Assembly (NCBI GenBank): GCA_034770075.1
Contig: CM068379.1
Span: 47,127,130 to 47,191,129, forward strand
Direction: 5' to 3'
Length of the DNA stretch: 64,000 bases
DNA from: Aralia elata
Lineage: Eukaryota; Streptophyta; Magnoliopsida; Apiales; Araliaceae
The notes beneath the pieces are model-generated. The model had not been told where the DNA came from, did not search any database, and worked only from the letters and a program-made list of their open reading frames with translations. A program made the translations under genes and the position numbers. Below, one piece after another: positions 11,958 to 25,529 of this stretch; the first letter of the stretch is position 1, and each line of letters begins with the position of its first letter.

Positions 11958-13762
11958 TGTTAGGTTTGTATATAGCGCGAACATGCAATCAAATTACATA
12001 AATATTACGGAAGCGCGATAAAATGGATTTTAAAAATTTTTCATACAAACCATCACCATGATCATCCATGTGCTCAATTATCAATTAAACGAAAGAGATA
12101 AAGTATGAAATCATACCCATGTAAAGCAATGCTTCCACAAGTACGAGTTCACCTCCAAATCCTTCGCGTTCTCCTTGAATTCTACCGATTAAATTCCTTC
12201 CTTTGATCAACGTTAGCCACCCAAGTGTTTGGCCTCTAGAGTTGATCCACCAAGGAATAATAATTGTTCAAGAAGATGGGTGTTGGCAAAACCCTGGTTT
12301 CTATCTCTATAGAAATTGCAAGTACTCTCTCTCTCCAATTCTTATGGAAGAGTGTGTAACTGTCTAACCCTAAATCATGATAAGACTCCTCTTATTTATA
12401 GATATAAGGAACCCTCCTAAACTATTTAGGATTAGGGTTTTTATTCTAATTAAACTCCTTTAATTAATTAAACTCCTAATCAAATTAGGAATTTATGAGA
12501 GTACTTCTATTAATTAATTCTCAATCCCTATTAGGAATTAAATAATAGTAATTGTAATAATAACAATAAGACTCTTCTTATTAATTTATATTTAATATTT
12601 TCAAAATATTAAATAATAAATATTAAGCTATTTAATTTATTCTATCTCCATAGATTAAATTAAATACACTTAACTTATTATTACAATTATGCCATTTACT
12701 TCTTAAACAAATATTTTCCTTTTGCGGTGTGACCCTTTAGGTTCTCCATATTAAACCGGTTGTGAATAAATCAATTAAAACAATTCTAATCTTATTTAAA
12801 TAAATAAATTAAACTATTTAATTTATTTAAATAAATAATATTTATTATACAATAAGGGTAAGCCCCCTTAGCGATCAACGACTTTCCAGATAATATAGAT
12901 TTCAACATTAATCACAAAAGAACCTTTCAGTGAATAGTTACTGTACAATTCAATCCTTCTACCATACAATGTCCCAATTAAATATAAGACATGGAATTAC
13001 TGTCGAGTCTTTTTTTATTTAATTATATGTATTTCGATTCTCAAATGCACAACTCTGATTAATGCAAATTAGAAATTCCTTTCTAATTTCATTCTGCTTT
13101 GGCCAAAGACTTCTGAGTCGTCATTTATCGAATCGCATAGGACATTCTCTCCTTTTACTAGAAGTGGTAGATTCTTTGTTGATCATTCACCTATCTCCAT
13201 GTATAACTTATTATACCCAATCATACCCTTTGATATACCTTAAAGGTCTTAAGGGACATGTCAAAGTATAACTCATCATACACAAGATACTATGATGATC
13301 TCACGTCCAAAGATCACTTGTACTACTATCACTAGAGGAATTCCTATTGACAGGCGAGTAAAACTCCATTAGGTATTCCTTAGCGAGCCACGTTCAGTGA
13401 ACTTATTCTCTAATAAGCACCAACATACTTGCTTTAGTGTCCCCACACAAATGATTATGAGATCAATCATCCTCTTCATAAGAGCAAGCAACGTATGTAC
13501 TAATCTATTCGGATTCACTAGTCCCCTTTTTAGTAATCCATCGATTAGGAACAATTTTAGTTTGTGACCTATCTAGAATTTAGATCTCATTAGCATGATC
13601 CCCATCATGATTCTAAAAGTATTGCTCAAAACTATGGGTTTATCACATTTAATATAACAACACTATGTAGATAGAGTAAAATGCCTTTAATAACTGAATA
13701 AGATTACAAAGTATATGCTACATCATATCAAATATGATTGGCTTGTGTGCATACTACTTTCA
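11958..13762 (-). repeat. Copia 1 3' LTR (left)
   Basis: This 1805-bp LTR runs from TGTTAGG to TTTCA. The next bases, read on the minus strand (GCAAGTGAGAGAT), form the Copia-type polypurine tract at 13763-13775. A minus-strand TATA box (TCTATAAATAAG) lies near 12401-12414. Confidence 0.9.
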
Positions 13763-16700
13763 ATCTCTCACTTGCACTAAAGTCAATCGCCATGGTATCT
13801 AATATCCTTCTTTTCTAAGTGATGATCATCCTGCTGTTTGGATAAGGCTTCAGTAGATGGATATGCAATGCTGTTCTCAAGAGTCCACTATCTCTATAGT
13901 GACTTTTCCTCTTTCAATGATTCCACTAATCAAATAAAAGTGCCACAACACTTGTTTGAATCCAAGATGAGACTTAGGAACTATTCCTAGTTCTGTAATG
14001 AACTTTTCATCCAAATAATCAACTTGCAGCTTCATTTACAGCTATATACTTTGTCTTTGTCACTAAACCAACAACTCTTTGCTGTTTGGAACCTTTCCAA
14101 TTCACTACACCACCTTTCAAGGTAACGATCTACCTTAAAGTGGATTTGTTATCGTCTTGGTCAGTCCAAAAAACTTGAGTCTGTTTAGCCCTCTAGTTTT
14201 AATTCAGACCTACCATGAATCATGATCACATCTTCAGTACCGATTAAGTACCTAAAGATGTTTATCACTGTCTTACAGTGATCATCTCCAGAATATGACT
14301 GATCAACATCAAGCCTAGTATATTCATTGCATACATGATAGCAACTCATGCGATCTCTCTTTCAATTGGAGACAATTTTAGAGAGATACACTCCATGGCT
14401 CATCATCATGAGACCTCTCTTGGAGTTTGCCATGCTAAACGCCTTTAGCATCAAATGAATATACGTTCTTTGGGTCAAGCCATACATCCTTTTAAATCTA
14501 TCTATATACATTTATATCCCCAATTTATTGGATGCTCCTCCCAAGTCATTCATGGAGGAATGTTTAGACAATTTTATCTTTACTGATTGTAGCATTGGTG
14601 TGTTATTCCTTATCAGTAATATATCAACATATAATACTAGGAACGTCACAGTGCTCCCATTGACCCTTTTGTACACGCTAGGTTCATTCTCGTTCATGAT
14701 AAAATCCAACTCTTTTGATTGTCTCATCAAAACGAATGTTCCATCTTTGAGAAGCTTGCTTCAATCCATAAATGGATCATTGTAGCTTAAAACACGATTT
14801 GCTTCAACCTTTGAAACAAATTCCTCTGGCTGTATCATACATACATTCTCCTCAAGTCTTCATTGAGGAAGGGCGTCTCCACATCCATTTTGCTAGATTT
14901 CGTAATAAGCTGCAATCACAAGCAAAATCCAAATGGACTCCTTGACTTGAAAAACCTTTTAAACAGGTCTGGTCTTATAGGTCTCCACCTTGCCATTTGC
15001 CCCAGTCTTTATTTTAAAGACCCATATTCACACTCTAGGCACTATGCCCTTTTGTGGAGTAACCAGAGTCTATACTTGGTTCTCATACATGGAGTCCATT
15101 TCGGATTTCATGGCCATCTGCCATTTCTCTGAGTGTCTTCTACTCATAGCCTCATCGTATATAACTGGATCATCATCCTCTATGATGCATACCTTATCAT
15201 CATCCTCTATGATGAATCCATACCTCCTAGGTATCTTCGGTACTCTTCCAAATTTATGATTCGGTTGTGGTACAATAGGTCTATCTACAGGTTCCTCGGT
15301 TTGACTTAAAGTGCTTTGTGGTTCTTGAACTCCTTCAAGATCTATTACCCTCCTACTAGCTCCTTCAATGATAAACACCTTTATCTAAGAAGACAGCGTG
15401 TAGGATTATTGTAATAATACCCTAAACTTTCTTTAGGATATCCCACAAATCTGCATTTGTCAGATTTTTGTCCCAAACTTATCTTTGAAACCTTTTCACA
15501 TAAGCTGGAGAACTCCTTATCTTAACACACTTAAGATTAGGAATCCTTCCTATTCATAACTTTTATGGAGTCTTGGGGCCGGATTTTGAGGTTACCTTAT
15601 TTTGTAGATATGCAGCCGTTTCTAGGGCATAACCCCAGATGGATACTAGAATGTCGGTAAAAATCATTATGGACTGCACCATGTTCAACAGGGTACAATT
15701 ACTCCTTTTAGATACACCAATCAATTATTGCGTATCAGGAGGTGTCCATTATGAGAAAATACCATTTTGAGATGATCTAGAAACTCATTACACAAGTATT
15801 CCTTCCTCGATCTGATCAAAGAATCTTAATACTTTGTCAATATGTTTCACTTCTGAATTCTTTGAAAATTTCAAATGATTCAGACTTGTATTTGATCAAA
15901 TACACACATTCAACTCTTTGAATGACCATCTCCTTTTCTTTTACTAGTTTGTTCAATTTGCAAAATTATTTTTTATGTAAGTCAAGTTTACAAAGTCCAT
16001 TAAGTGATCTTCCAGTTTCAAACAAAACATTATCATTATAAATAGAACAACAATTGTTCTTAAATATAATACCAGAACCTTCCTTGTCCAACAACGGAAG
16101 TAATAATGTTTCTAATGAGAACTGGAACATAATAACAACTTATTAACTTAATAGACTTTCCCGTAGGCAATGCTAAACTATAAGTTTCTATGGTTAATGC
16201 AGCAACCTTTGCTCCATTCTACACATAAGATTACTTACTCTTTGTTTAGCGTTCTACTTCTGCTTAGTCTCTGCATTAGATTGCATACGTGAGAACTACA
16301 GCTGGTATCCAATACCCAAGTAGAACCTTGACTTACAGAAAGATTTATTTTTTTAATCATGAACAAACCTATATTTGTAACCGAAGCTTCACTAAGCTTC
16401 ATCTGGTTAGCCTCTGTAAGAATCTCCTTATAGTTTTCTTTCTAGTATCTAGGCTTATTGCAGTGGAAGCAAACTCCTTTGTTATCTGCATCAGTCTTGT
16501 TCTTATTGTCCTTTGTTTTTGCCTTTTCATTTACCTTCTTTGAATTGTTCTTCTTTTAAGAAGATCCATTGGCCCTCTTCTGCTTCCTGAAAGAATCATC
16601 TACTAGTAAGACTTGGTCTTTCTTGGTTGGAAAGTGACTCTTTTCAGTTTTCAACATGTTTAAGCAACTCAGGCAGGCTGACATATAGCTTGTTCATGTG

Positions 16701-17217
16701 GAAATTCACAACAATTTGTGAGAAAAAGTCCGGAAGTGATTGCAAGATCAAATCTTGGAACAACTCTCCATCCATTAAAACCCAGTTGTCCCAATTGTTC
16801 AATCAGATTGATCATTTTAGGACATTTGTCTGTACTGTAGTGCCATCGGTCATTCTAGATCAGAAAAACTCCTTAGATATCTGATATCTAATAGTCCTAC
16901 TTTCCTCACCCTTTAACTCCTTGAAGGTGTCGGAGTACAATAGGAGCATCCATAGTTTTATGCTGACGCTGAAGCTCGTTACTCATGGATGCGAGTATGA
17001 TGCATTGAGCCAACTGTGCATCATCTTGCCACTTTCTAAAAGTAGCAATCTCTTCCTCAGAGGCATTGTCTGCAACCATTGCAGGGATAGGCATATTAAG
17101 GACATAAGATAGCTTTTTAGGTTTGAGAACTATTCTCAAATTCTTTTACCAGTCCTTTAAATTTGGTCCTGGTTAATTAGCATCTAATATGCTCTGCAGT
17201 GATAGTGAATTAGACAT
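13763..17217 (-). pseudogene. Copia 1 gag-pol relic
   Basis: This is a Ty1/Copia polyprotein gene in decay. The start codon at 17217 is followed by a stop at codon 15. Gag sequence continues after it (KLSYVLNMPIPAM, EEEIATFRKWQDDAQLAQC). The linker before RT is readable near 15070-15378, including EKWQMAMKSEMDSMYENQV, the usual start of the Copia RT domain. Further on, RT shows FLVLYVDILLI, where the family has YVDD: one catalytic Asp codon is missing. Protease, integrase and RNase H are only fragments. The gene spans about 3.4 kb where intact Copia polyproteins usually need over 4 kb, so deletions occurred as well; one of about 40 bp relative to copy 2 is near 14938. It cannot give a functional polyprotein. 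Confidence 0.85.
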
Positions 17218-17411
17218 CGTAAAATTCTGTAAATGAATTTGTAATTTAACAACATTTTAGCATACATTCATTTAATTAATTACCAAAATAAATTAGGTCT
17301 TTATTTTAAATTGGTATCTCTCACTTTTTCATCAAACTATATTACCCTCAATATATATAGTTCGGCAAATCTAATTAAAGGTTTGCTAGTGAGAATAAGG
17401 ATCCCATTTCA

Positions 17412-17790
17412 AATGTATATAGCCTTGTGGTGACACAACAAACGATATATAAATAAATAGGTAGACAACTATTGTCAATTACATCACTATGTAACTCCTT
17501 GTATTTTGCCTCTTAGATTATTTTGATCAAGTGGTGACACATCCGAATCAAAATTATCCAAGTTAAGTCCAACCTAGCACTTCCATATATGTGAAGAGAA
17601 AAATACCGTCCTTGTGGTGACACAACAAAACAGTAATGTTCAATTCCTTAATAAGCATCAAATGTGATAATGCAACATCTTAAATATTTAATACTTGCCT
17701 TGTGGTGACACAACAAACTCATATTAAATATTTAATACTCTATTGCTGTACCATGCTAGAAGGCGTCCTTGTGGTGACACAACAAAACAG
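17412..17790 (-). repeat. Dispersed CTTGTGGTGACACAACAA repeats in the Copia 1 leader
   Basis: Four near-identical copies (about 17412, 17609, 17697 and 17766) and one diverged copy (17530) occur within about 380 bases upstream of gag. Each is an imperfect 8-bp inverted repeat around one base. Confidence 0.8.
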
Positions 17791-18499
17791 TAATATTTGA
17801 ACGCTTAGGACTTAATATAATTTCTTTGAGGGGTTTGTTATTATTTGTCTCATCTTGTTTAGCGAGAATGCACATATATATATAAAATATACGTCATATT
17901 ATTTAACATGCGAAGCATGTTGTATAATATATAATATATACATAGTAAGCATGCACATATAGAATACTATATTCTACTCGGATTGATTATGGACTTTTAT
18001 TCTAGTTTGGTTCACTAGAGCCACCAAGTGAACCAAAAGGTCAAACCTAAGGTGCAAGAAAAAAAAATTTAAATATAACTATTACATTTGAACCCGGGCT
18101 CCATTACAAACGGGTCTTCAAGCGCTCCTTGCTCCTTTGTCTCCAATTATTCAAGTAATTCTAACTAAACCTATTACATAAACTATTTACAATAAATAGA
18201 AACCTTGATCAGCAATCAAGGGGAGGTACATAGGAGGAAGATAGAATTTACATCAAGAAAAACTAGAGAAGACGAGGTACGCATACCCCATTTATAAAAA
18301 CCCATTCATGCAAGCATCCTCTAAAATAATTTCAATCACACATTGGTCAATAGTCCATAATCAATCCCTATTTATTATCATACATATCTCCATATGTATC
18401 AATAAATAACATTAATCTCATGAATAATAAAACTATTCCATATATGCATTGATATCATTTAATGGGCAATTAAAAGTTTACTAGAAATCCAATTTTGAA

Positions 18500-18925
18500 A
18501 CAAAAATAAACTCATTTATTTTAATCAAAATTTAAATCATAATAAACTTATTTATTTTATTTTATCCAATTTTGAATAAAAATAAACTCCTTTATTTTTA
18601 ATCAAATTTCAAATCAAAATAAACTCCTTTATTTTAATTAACATGGAAACCAATTTCAAGTTCAAAATAAACTCCTTTATTTTAACTTAAAATTGCTTGG
18701 AAAAATAAAATATGTTAAATCCTATTCCTTATCAAAATAAACATCTTTATTTTTAAGAAAAATGGAATCCTATTCCATATGTGAATAAACTCCTTTATTC
18801 TAGGAAACATGAAATCTTATTCCATATGTGAATAAACTCCTTTATTTTAGTTAACGTAGAATCCAATTCCAAGTTCAAATAAAACTTTTAATTTTAATTA
18901 TATTCTAATTCAAAATAAACCTTTT
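18500..18925. repeat. Minisatellite-like AATAAACTCCTTTATTTTA array in the Copia 1 leader
   Basis: About ten irregular units built on AATAAACTCCTTTATT with spacers of 20 to 45 bases. A similar array is at the same place in Copia 2. Confidence 0.8.
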
Positions 18926-18982
18926 ATCTTAATTGAAAATAAATAAAATCAAAAATAAAAAATTTTCAAAATCTGCAGACCA

Positions 18983-19097
18983 GCGCGGCCGCATTCCAAG
19001 ATGAACTAGGAGCGGCGCGGCCGTGCTGCACCCCAGAAACGATTTCTGGGTTAGGGCGCGGCCGCGCTCCAAAATGAACTGGAAGCGGCGCGGCCGC
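18983..19097. repeat. Four GCGCGGCCGC palindromes in the Copia 1 leader
   Basis: The 10-base core starts at 18983, 19015 (last base changed), 19056 and 19088, giving spacings of 32, 41 and 32. Between the second and third lies CCCAGAAACGATTTCTGGG, an 8-bp inverted repeat around 3 bases. The block sits about 100 bases from the primer site in otherwise AT-rich DNA. Confidence 0.9.
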
Positions 19098-19201
19098 GCT
19101 ACGTAACAGAGTTCGAAAATTTTTCTTTGCCCAGAAAATCGATCCAATCGCATACCCATACATATATAGAATCATCATAATCGATAATTAGCACAAGGTT
19201 A

Positions 19202-19215
19202 GTCTCTAATGCCAC
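19202..19215 (-). other. Primer binding site of Copia 1, mutated
   Basis: On the minus strand GTGGCATTAGAGAC follows the 5' LTR. It is the counterpart of the intact GTGGTATCAGAGCC in Copia 2 and has changed at several bases. Confidence 0.75.
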
Positions 19216-21021
19216 TGTTAGGTTTGTATATAGCGCGAACATGCAATCAAATTACATAAATAGTACGGAAGTGTGATAAAATGGATTTTAAAAATTTTTC
19301 ATACAAACCATCACCATGATCATCCATGTGCTCAATTATCAATTAAACGAAAGAGATAAAGTACGAGAATCATACTCTTGTAGAACCATGCTTCCACAGG
19401 TATGAGTTCACCTCCAAATCCTTCGCGTTCTCCTTGAATTCTATCGATTAAATTCCTTTCTTTGATCAACGTTAGCCACCCAAGTGTTTGGCCTCTAGAG
19501 TTGATCCACCAAGGAATAATAGTTGTTCAAGAAGATGGGTTTTGGCAAAACCCTAGTTTCTATCTCTATAGAAATTGCAAGTACTCTCTCTCTCCAATTC
19601 TTATGGAAGAGTGTATAACTGTCTAACCCTAAATCATGATAAGACTCGTCTTATTTATAGATATAGGGAACCCTCCTAAACTATTTAGGATTATGGTTTT
19701 TATTCTAATTAAACTTCTTTAATTAATTAAACTCCTAATAAAATTAGGAATTTATGAGAGTACTTCTATTAATTAATTCCCAATCCCTATTAGGAATTAA
19801 ATAATAGTAATTGTAATAATAACAATAAGACTCTTCTTATTAATTTATATTTAATATTTCTAAAATATTAAATAATAAATATTAAGCTATTTAATTTATT
19901 CTATCTCCATAGATTAAATTAAATACACTTAACTTATTATTACAATTATGTCATTTACTTCTTAAACAAATATTTTTCTTTTGCGGAGTGACCCTTTAGG
20001 TTCTCCATATTAAACCGGTTGTGAATAAATCAATTAGAACAATTCTAATCTTATTTAAATAAATAAATTAAACTATTTAATTTATTTAAATAAATAATAT
20101 TTATTCTATAATAAGGGTAAGCCCCCTTAGCGATCAACGACTTTCCAGATAATATAAATTGCAACATTAATCACAAAAGAACCTTTCAGTGAATAGTTAT
20201 CGTACAATTCAATCCTTCTACCATACAATGTCCCAATTAAATATAAGACATGGAATTATTGTCAAGTCTTATTTTATTTAATTATATGTATTTCGATTCT
20301 CAAATGCACAACTCTGATTAATGCAAATTTGAAACTCTTTTCTAATTTCATTATTCTTTGGCCAAAGACTTCTGAGTCGTCATTTATCGAATCACATAGG
20401 ACATTCTCTCCTTTTACTAGAAGTGGTAGATTCTTTGTTGAACATTCACCTATCTCCATGTATAACTTATTATACCCAATCATACCCTTTGATATACCTT
20501 AAAGGTCTTAAGGGACATGTCAAAGTATAACTCATCATACACAAGATACTATGATGATCTCAAGTCCAAGGATTACTTGTACTACTATCACTAAAAGAAT
20601 TCCTATTGACAAGCGAGTAAAACTCCATTAGGTATTCCTTAACGAGCCACGTTCAGTGAACTTATTCTCTAATAAGCACCTACATACTTGCTTTAGTGTC
20701 CCCACACAAATGATTATGAGATCAATCATCCTTTTCATAAGAGCAAGCAACGTATGTACTAATCTATCCGGATTCACTAATCCCCTTTTTAGTAATCCAT
20801 CGATTAGGAACAATTTTAGTTTGTGAGCTATCTAGAATTTAGATCTCATTAGCATGATCTCCATCATGATTCTAAAAGCATTGCTCAAAACTATGGGTTT
20901 ATCACATTTAATATAGCAGCACTATGTAGATAAAGTAAAATGCCTTTAATAACCGAATAAGATTACAAAGTATATACTACATCATATCAAATATGATTGG
21001 CTTGTATTCATACTACTTTCA
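19216..21021 (-). repeat. Copia 1 5' LTR (right)
   Basis: This 1806-bp LTR holds a minus-strand TATA box (TCTATAAATAAG) at about 19650-19662, preceded on that strand by AT-rich sequence with runs of AATTAATTAA. No protein-coding segment is supported in it. Confidence 0.9.
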
Positions 21022-21099
21022 CTATGATCACAAGCGAAGCTCCATAACTGACTGGTAAAGTCTTACAGTTGCGTAGGATCATCCTATTATTAGCTTATG

Positions 21100-21640
21100 A
21101 CACTCTACGATCAACAGAGTTCATTCCACAATTGACTCTACGATCGCCTAGTGAAGCTCTACGGTCGGTAGAGTTCACTCTATGACTGACTAGTGAAGCT
21201 CTACGATTGGTAGAGTTCACTGTACGACTGGCTAGTGAAGCTCTACGATCAATAGAGTTCACTTTACACTTGTTTAGGACTGGTCAGATCTACTCTACAA
21301 TCTGTGAGTAGACTCTATGATTGGTCTGGTGAAGCTCTACGATCGGTAGAGTTTGAGTTACGATCGTCGAGTTCACTTTACGATGGCTTATGAGTCCTGC
21401 CCATCTTACTCTACGATTACGAGTGAAGTGCTGCCATGTGCGAGCAAAGTCACTCTACGTCTGCCGAGAGATACTCTACGATGTGTGGAGTAACTCGGCG
21501 GACCTACTCTACGATTATCGAGGCAGGCTCTACGACCGTCGGGTTACCTGACTGATGCTAACTAACTCGGCAAACATTCTTCTTACCCATAAAGGCACTC
21601 TACGATCTGTAGCAAAATTACTCTACGATCGTAGGATCCT
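21100..21640. repeat. CTCTACGATC motif array, right LTR copy
   Basis: This is the counterpart of 1220-1975. The 42-base core units start at 21156, 21198 and 21240. The Copia 1 insertion split the array: its first motifs are left of 11958 and the rest are here. Confidence 0.85.
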
Positions 21641-23890
21641 TTTCATAACTTACCCAAACTCAAGGTAACTTCATGTGTTCAGCTTAAGGAACATTCCTTG
21701 GCTGCTTGGTATGAGATCATACAGGCCTAACAACATAGTTTGGGCCTGACTCATGGTCATAGAAATCAAAGACTAACTTTAAGCTCAATATTAACTACTG
21801 TGTCTGTTCATAATTGACTTGACAGAGGCTTTAGGTCTGCCTTAATAGAAAGATCATGGTGTATACTCAGATACACTTTCTTCTTTGGTTTTACTAGTAA
21901 TCAATCAGAGGTCTTATAGTCCTCCTCTATGGTTTATAAACACCAAGTTCTGAGATTTCATCATTAGAAACATCTCAAGTTAATCTTATCACTACAGTTC
22001 TGATGTGAGTTTATCTCAAATCAGTCACGGGTCTTAAACAGTTGAACACACAGTCGAGTAGTCATAACTACCTTATTAAAAAGGTTAAAGTGCTATCATT
22101 CTTATGGTTTAACAAATGTTCGGTCATAAGTCCTATGGACAACATTCATGGGCTGTAACAACATGATCACAGAGCACTGAGCTCAGGGACACTTAAGCTA
22201 GCTCAACATACAAAGTAATAATATCATTATTAGATTATAACTATTGAGATTAAAACTTATCACTTCTTTAATTCGGTTGCTCTGTTCTTTTTCTTCCCGA
22301 AATAGGCAATAAACTTAAAGGCATACACAGAGCCTCTTCTCCGGATGGTCTGCGGTCTTCTTTCTTCTCTCTCTCTCTCGATTATTTGAGCTTTCACAAA
22401 ATTAGGGAAGTAACATTTACTAGATCGAATGGGGTATTCCATATCTAATCTCCCTAAATCTTCTCTTACAAACTCCATATCTAAACATGGTCAGTATGTC
22501 TCTCTTCTCTCTCCCTTAAAATCCCTGGATTTAAGGGATTTCTCCTTATCTATTTCCTTCTAGGTATGAAGTATACGGAGTGGGTAAGAGTTGTTCACCA
22601 ACTCCTCATCCCCGCCATCCACATAGCACTCATTCAGCAGAGTAGGCTTTAGCTAGGACACATGTGCGGTAGCAAATTTGGAGTGTACTGCTGTCCAAAT
22701 ATACCATTAATGCTTATCTATTTCCTGCTACTACTAAAGATAATTTTTTCCCTTCTTGGACTTCACCGAGTAGACTTACTCTCTTGGGTCTCTCTCTCTC
22801 TCTCATACGGCTGGCTATAACAAGGTTAAGCCAACTTAATAGCTAATGTCTAGCTACAAGTCCACAATCATCCACTTCCGGATTAGGCTTGTTCAATAAT
22901 TCAATTGGGCTAATAAATTATAACCTAACATATTTATTCCTCCCTCCTCTTTAACTATCTACAAGTCCCATACACAATTAATTACTTGGGCTTGTTTAAA
23001 ATAATCAACAAGATTAGTCCATAAACTTACATGAACTACTTCCTCAATTAACATATATCTACATATAATCACCCAATTTAGTTAAGGGTTTAAATTAATA
23101 CGCAAAAGAATTTAATTCATAAAAATTAAATTCTTAACTTTATTATAAGGTCGCTTTAAGATTTGCGGTTATTACAAACATATTTTGTGTTTATAGTCTT
23201 TTCTGGCTAAACCTGACGCTTCGGATTCCACCGAGCAGTCTTTGCTTCAAAATTCTATTCCTAACTCAATTTTGAGTTTTAACTTACCTCTCAAAATCAA
23301 GCCATTTTCTTTAATAGTCTGGGCTACCCAACACAGTGTTTTGGGCCATGCCTCATAATTGTTTAGGTTCGTTAAACTCAATTCACATAGCTTGCTATTG
23401 TGTATCATTAAACTTGCGTAATTAAATACGTAGGCTAGTTCATTAGTCACTAAGTCAATTATTCAAACCTTTCATTTATTCTTTGTGATTAATCTAAAAT
23501 CAATCGTTCATCTTTTTTGGCTAAAACAATGATTAGCACTAGTCCCGACATATGTATTTATACATATACGCATTCACCTTAACTTAACCATAACTCTTTA
23601 ATAGCAATTTATTCTCTTAATAAATTTCTCACATAAATTGTCTTAACCTCATTCGTCAAATAATTGTATCTTTCTCATAATATACCTCTAGGTATATAAC
23701 TTAATCAATTATTGGTTTTAAATTCTATACCCATATTTTCTCACATTTCATCCCTAATACATAGATTAGGTTAAAATGTTTACTCGTTTTCTACACAACT
23801 CACTTCTTCTACTCTAGGTTCTTAAACCTTAACATTCTTTTCATCACTGAAGATCTTTAATTATAAATCTCAAATATCTGGGATATTACA

Positions 23891-25484
23891 GCTACTCCCT
23901 GATGTGCCTAAGACTGAATTGTTCCAACTCTGGTCCATTGTAGACATGATGGGGCACCTTGGCAGCAACCCTAAGCACACTTTCAGAGTTTTAATATCAG
24001 TCTTGGTTTAAGCATTACATAACTTTTATCATTCACTTTTATTTCTTTCCAAAACTAACTTTACTTATTTATTATGTCAAGAACTGATCATGAATACCTT
24101 TGGTTCTCATTGCAATGCTAGTTTGGTCTTACTACACTTGTTCAAGCTTTACTAGAAGGCTTTTAGTTCATTACTTCCATATAACTTAGTTTCTTCTTTT
24201 GAAAATCTTTATTAATTCAAGTCCACTAGGTCGTTTCATGATTAACTAACTTAGGCATTCATTAGGACACATTTTTATGCATTAAGGTCTTAGTTACACA
24301 TGCCTAGAAGTCCAAAATGTGCAAAACACCTCTTGGCTTTTCTGGGAACCAGCGCGGCCGCGCTGGTTTTGGCCTGAGAAGTGGCGCGGCCGCGCCACTT
24401 CGGCTGAAACCCAAGACAGGCTCTACATCAGCAGAGCCCAGAACTCATGGTTTGATTGTTCATGATTTTATCTAGGATTTCCCATGGAAATCTTCCATCC
24501 TTTTTCCTCCTCACAATAACAACTATGCTCCATCATTCTAAGTTCATCACAACCCAACCATTCACAACCAAGCATGGTAATTATTAACAATTTATACATA
24601 TAAATATCTATTCTATAAGAACACGATAAAACATGTATATAAGTTACCTTTAAGTACTTGATTGTTCAATTAGTCTTGATTGAACCCTTTTCTTGCTTAA
24701 TTACTCTTCAAATTTCAGTTTCTAATCAATCTCTTCAAGTAATTTGGGTCAATTTGGAAGAATTGGGATACAGAGATGTTGACAGTATGGAGTATTGCTC
24801 TAAAGACTTACATAAGAAATGAATGAGAAGAAGGTTTAGGTTAATTAGTTCTTGTTTTCATATTAGCTTGGTTAGTCATAAACTTGATAATGCACAGCTC
24901 CTACTTGCTAGCATAAGGAGAGAGCACCTCCTGCTTAAGCCAAATTGACTCAGCTCACATGTCCCCCAAATCAATCTTATAACATACACCCTCCGTACAT
25001 ATCGCGTAATGGTACATTACGTATACATGAAGTCCAATATTTCCAAAAATTAAATAATTAAATAATTCTAAATATTTCAAAATTATTTCAATAATTATAG
25101 AATAACTCTATAATTATATTTTACCCCTTTTTACACGATAATTATCTTTTATTCAAATAATTAATATTCATTCTACTAATTACTTAAATTTGTTTATTTA
25201 ATCTATGAACAAATCATCTTGGTGAATAAAAATAAAAATATAATTACATATTTCTTTTCATACTTTGTGTCCAAATATTTTATTTACTTACTTATATATA
25301 TCATAATATATTCTTTTATTTATTCTATATATGTACAATTAAATTATTTAATATTAAACTATCATACAGATGAATAATACAAATATATTCAATCACAACA
25401 CATAACACGTAAGTTAAAACAATTAACTTTCATTAATCAACATATAATTACATATTAATTCTTATTAAGGGTTGGATTCTTACA
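23891..25484 (-). mobile_element. Element F, 3' LTR remnant
   Basis: Sequence between the end of A and the polypurine tract at 25485 ends in TCTTACA, as expected for the LTR of a minus-strand chromovirus. The remaining plus-strand left part of the LTR is cut off by element A. It has no coding sequence, two strong GC palindromes at 24347-24400, and very AT-rich DNA from 25000 to 25450. Confidence 0.7.
24347..24400. repeat. Two perfect GC palindromes around GCGGCCGC
   Basis: Two perfect 22-bp palindromes lie at 24347-24368 and 24379-24400, both centred on GCGCGGCCGCGC with different outer arms (AACCA and AAGTG). A TTTCTGGG lies just before the first. The core matches the Copia leader blocks at 18983-19097 and 35903-36018. 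Confidence 0.9.
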
Positions 25485-25500
25485 TTTCCCCCTCTAATAA
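25485..25500 (-). other. Polypurine tract of element F
   Basis: On the minus strand it reads TTATTAGAGGGGGAAA directly before the LTR start TGTAAGAATCC, preceded by TTTCGAGGGCGAAAT as in A, D and E. Confidence 0.85.
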
Positions 25501-25529
25501 GAATTTCGCCCTCGAAATTTAAGTACAAG

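Larger units (their letters stand above)
11958..21021 (-). mobile_element. Copia element 1, full length, coding region decayed
   Basis: This 9064-bp insertion has LTRs of about 1.8 kb beginning TGTTAGGTTTG and ending ACTTTCA. It is flanked by CTACG (11953-11957) and CTATG (21022-21026), a 5-bp target duplication with one later change. The empty site is at 1349-1353 in the left LTR of A. The minus-strand order is 5' LTR, primer site, a roughly 2-kb repeat-rich leader, gag, pol, polypurine tract and 3' LTR. The two LTRs differ at many sites, so it is clearly older than element E. Confidence 0.92.
1..23890 (-). mobile_element. Element A: LARD-like Ty3/Gypsy element without coding capacity
   Basis: A runs on the minus strand, with its 3' LTR at the left (before 1 to 6446) and its 5' LTR at the right (10780-23890). 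The two LTR copies align along their length once later insertions are removed; the complete right copy is about 4.0 kb. The internal region (6447-10779) keeps a polypurine tract and a tRNA-Met-like primer site but shows no gag or pol; without the insertion at 7893-9983 it is only about 2.2 kb. Long LTRs around a non-coding core fit a large retrotransposon derivative (LARD), which depends on enzymes from another element. A's left end is outside the window; at the right it abuts F LTR sequence. Confidence 0.85.
10780..23890 (-). repeat. Element A 5' LTR (right copy, split by a Copia element)
   Basis: The LTR runs from TGACGCCCCC at 10780 to GGATATTACA at 23890. It is interrupted by the Copia element at 11958-21021. 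Without that insertion it is about 4.04 kb. Being the 5' LTR of a minus-strand element it should hold the promoter, but I cannot point to a convincing TATA box. At 23891 the sequence changes to LTR sequence of element F. Confidence 0.85.

Noticed and set aside
17412..17790. Spaced short repeats that might recall a CRISPR array
   Set aside because: Spacing is irregular, the repeats are diverged, they are in a eukaryotic retrotransposon leader, and no cas gene is present.
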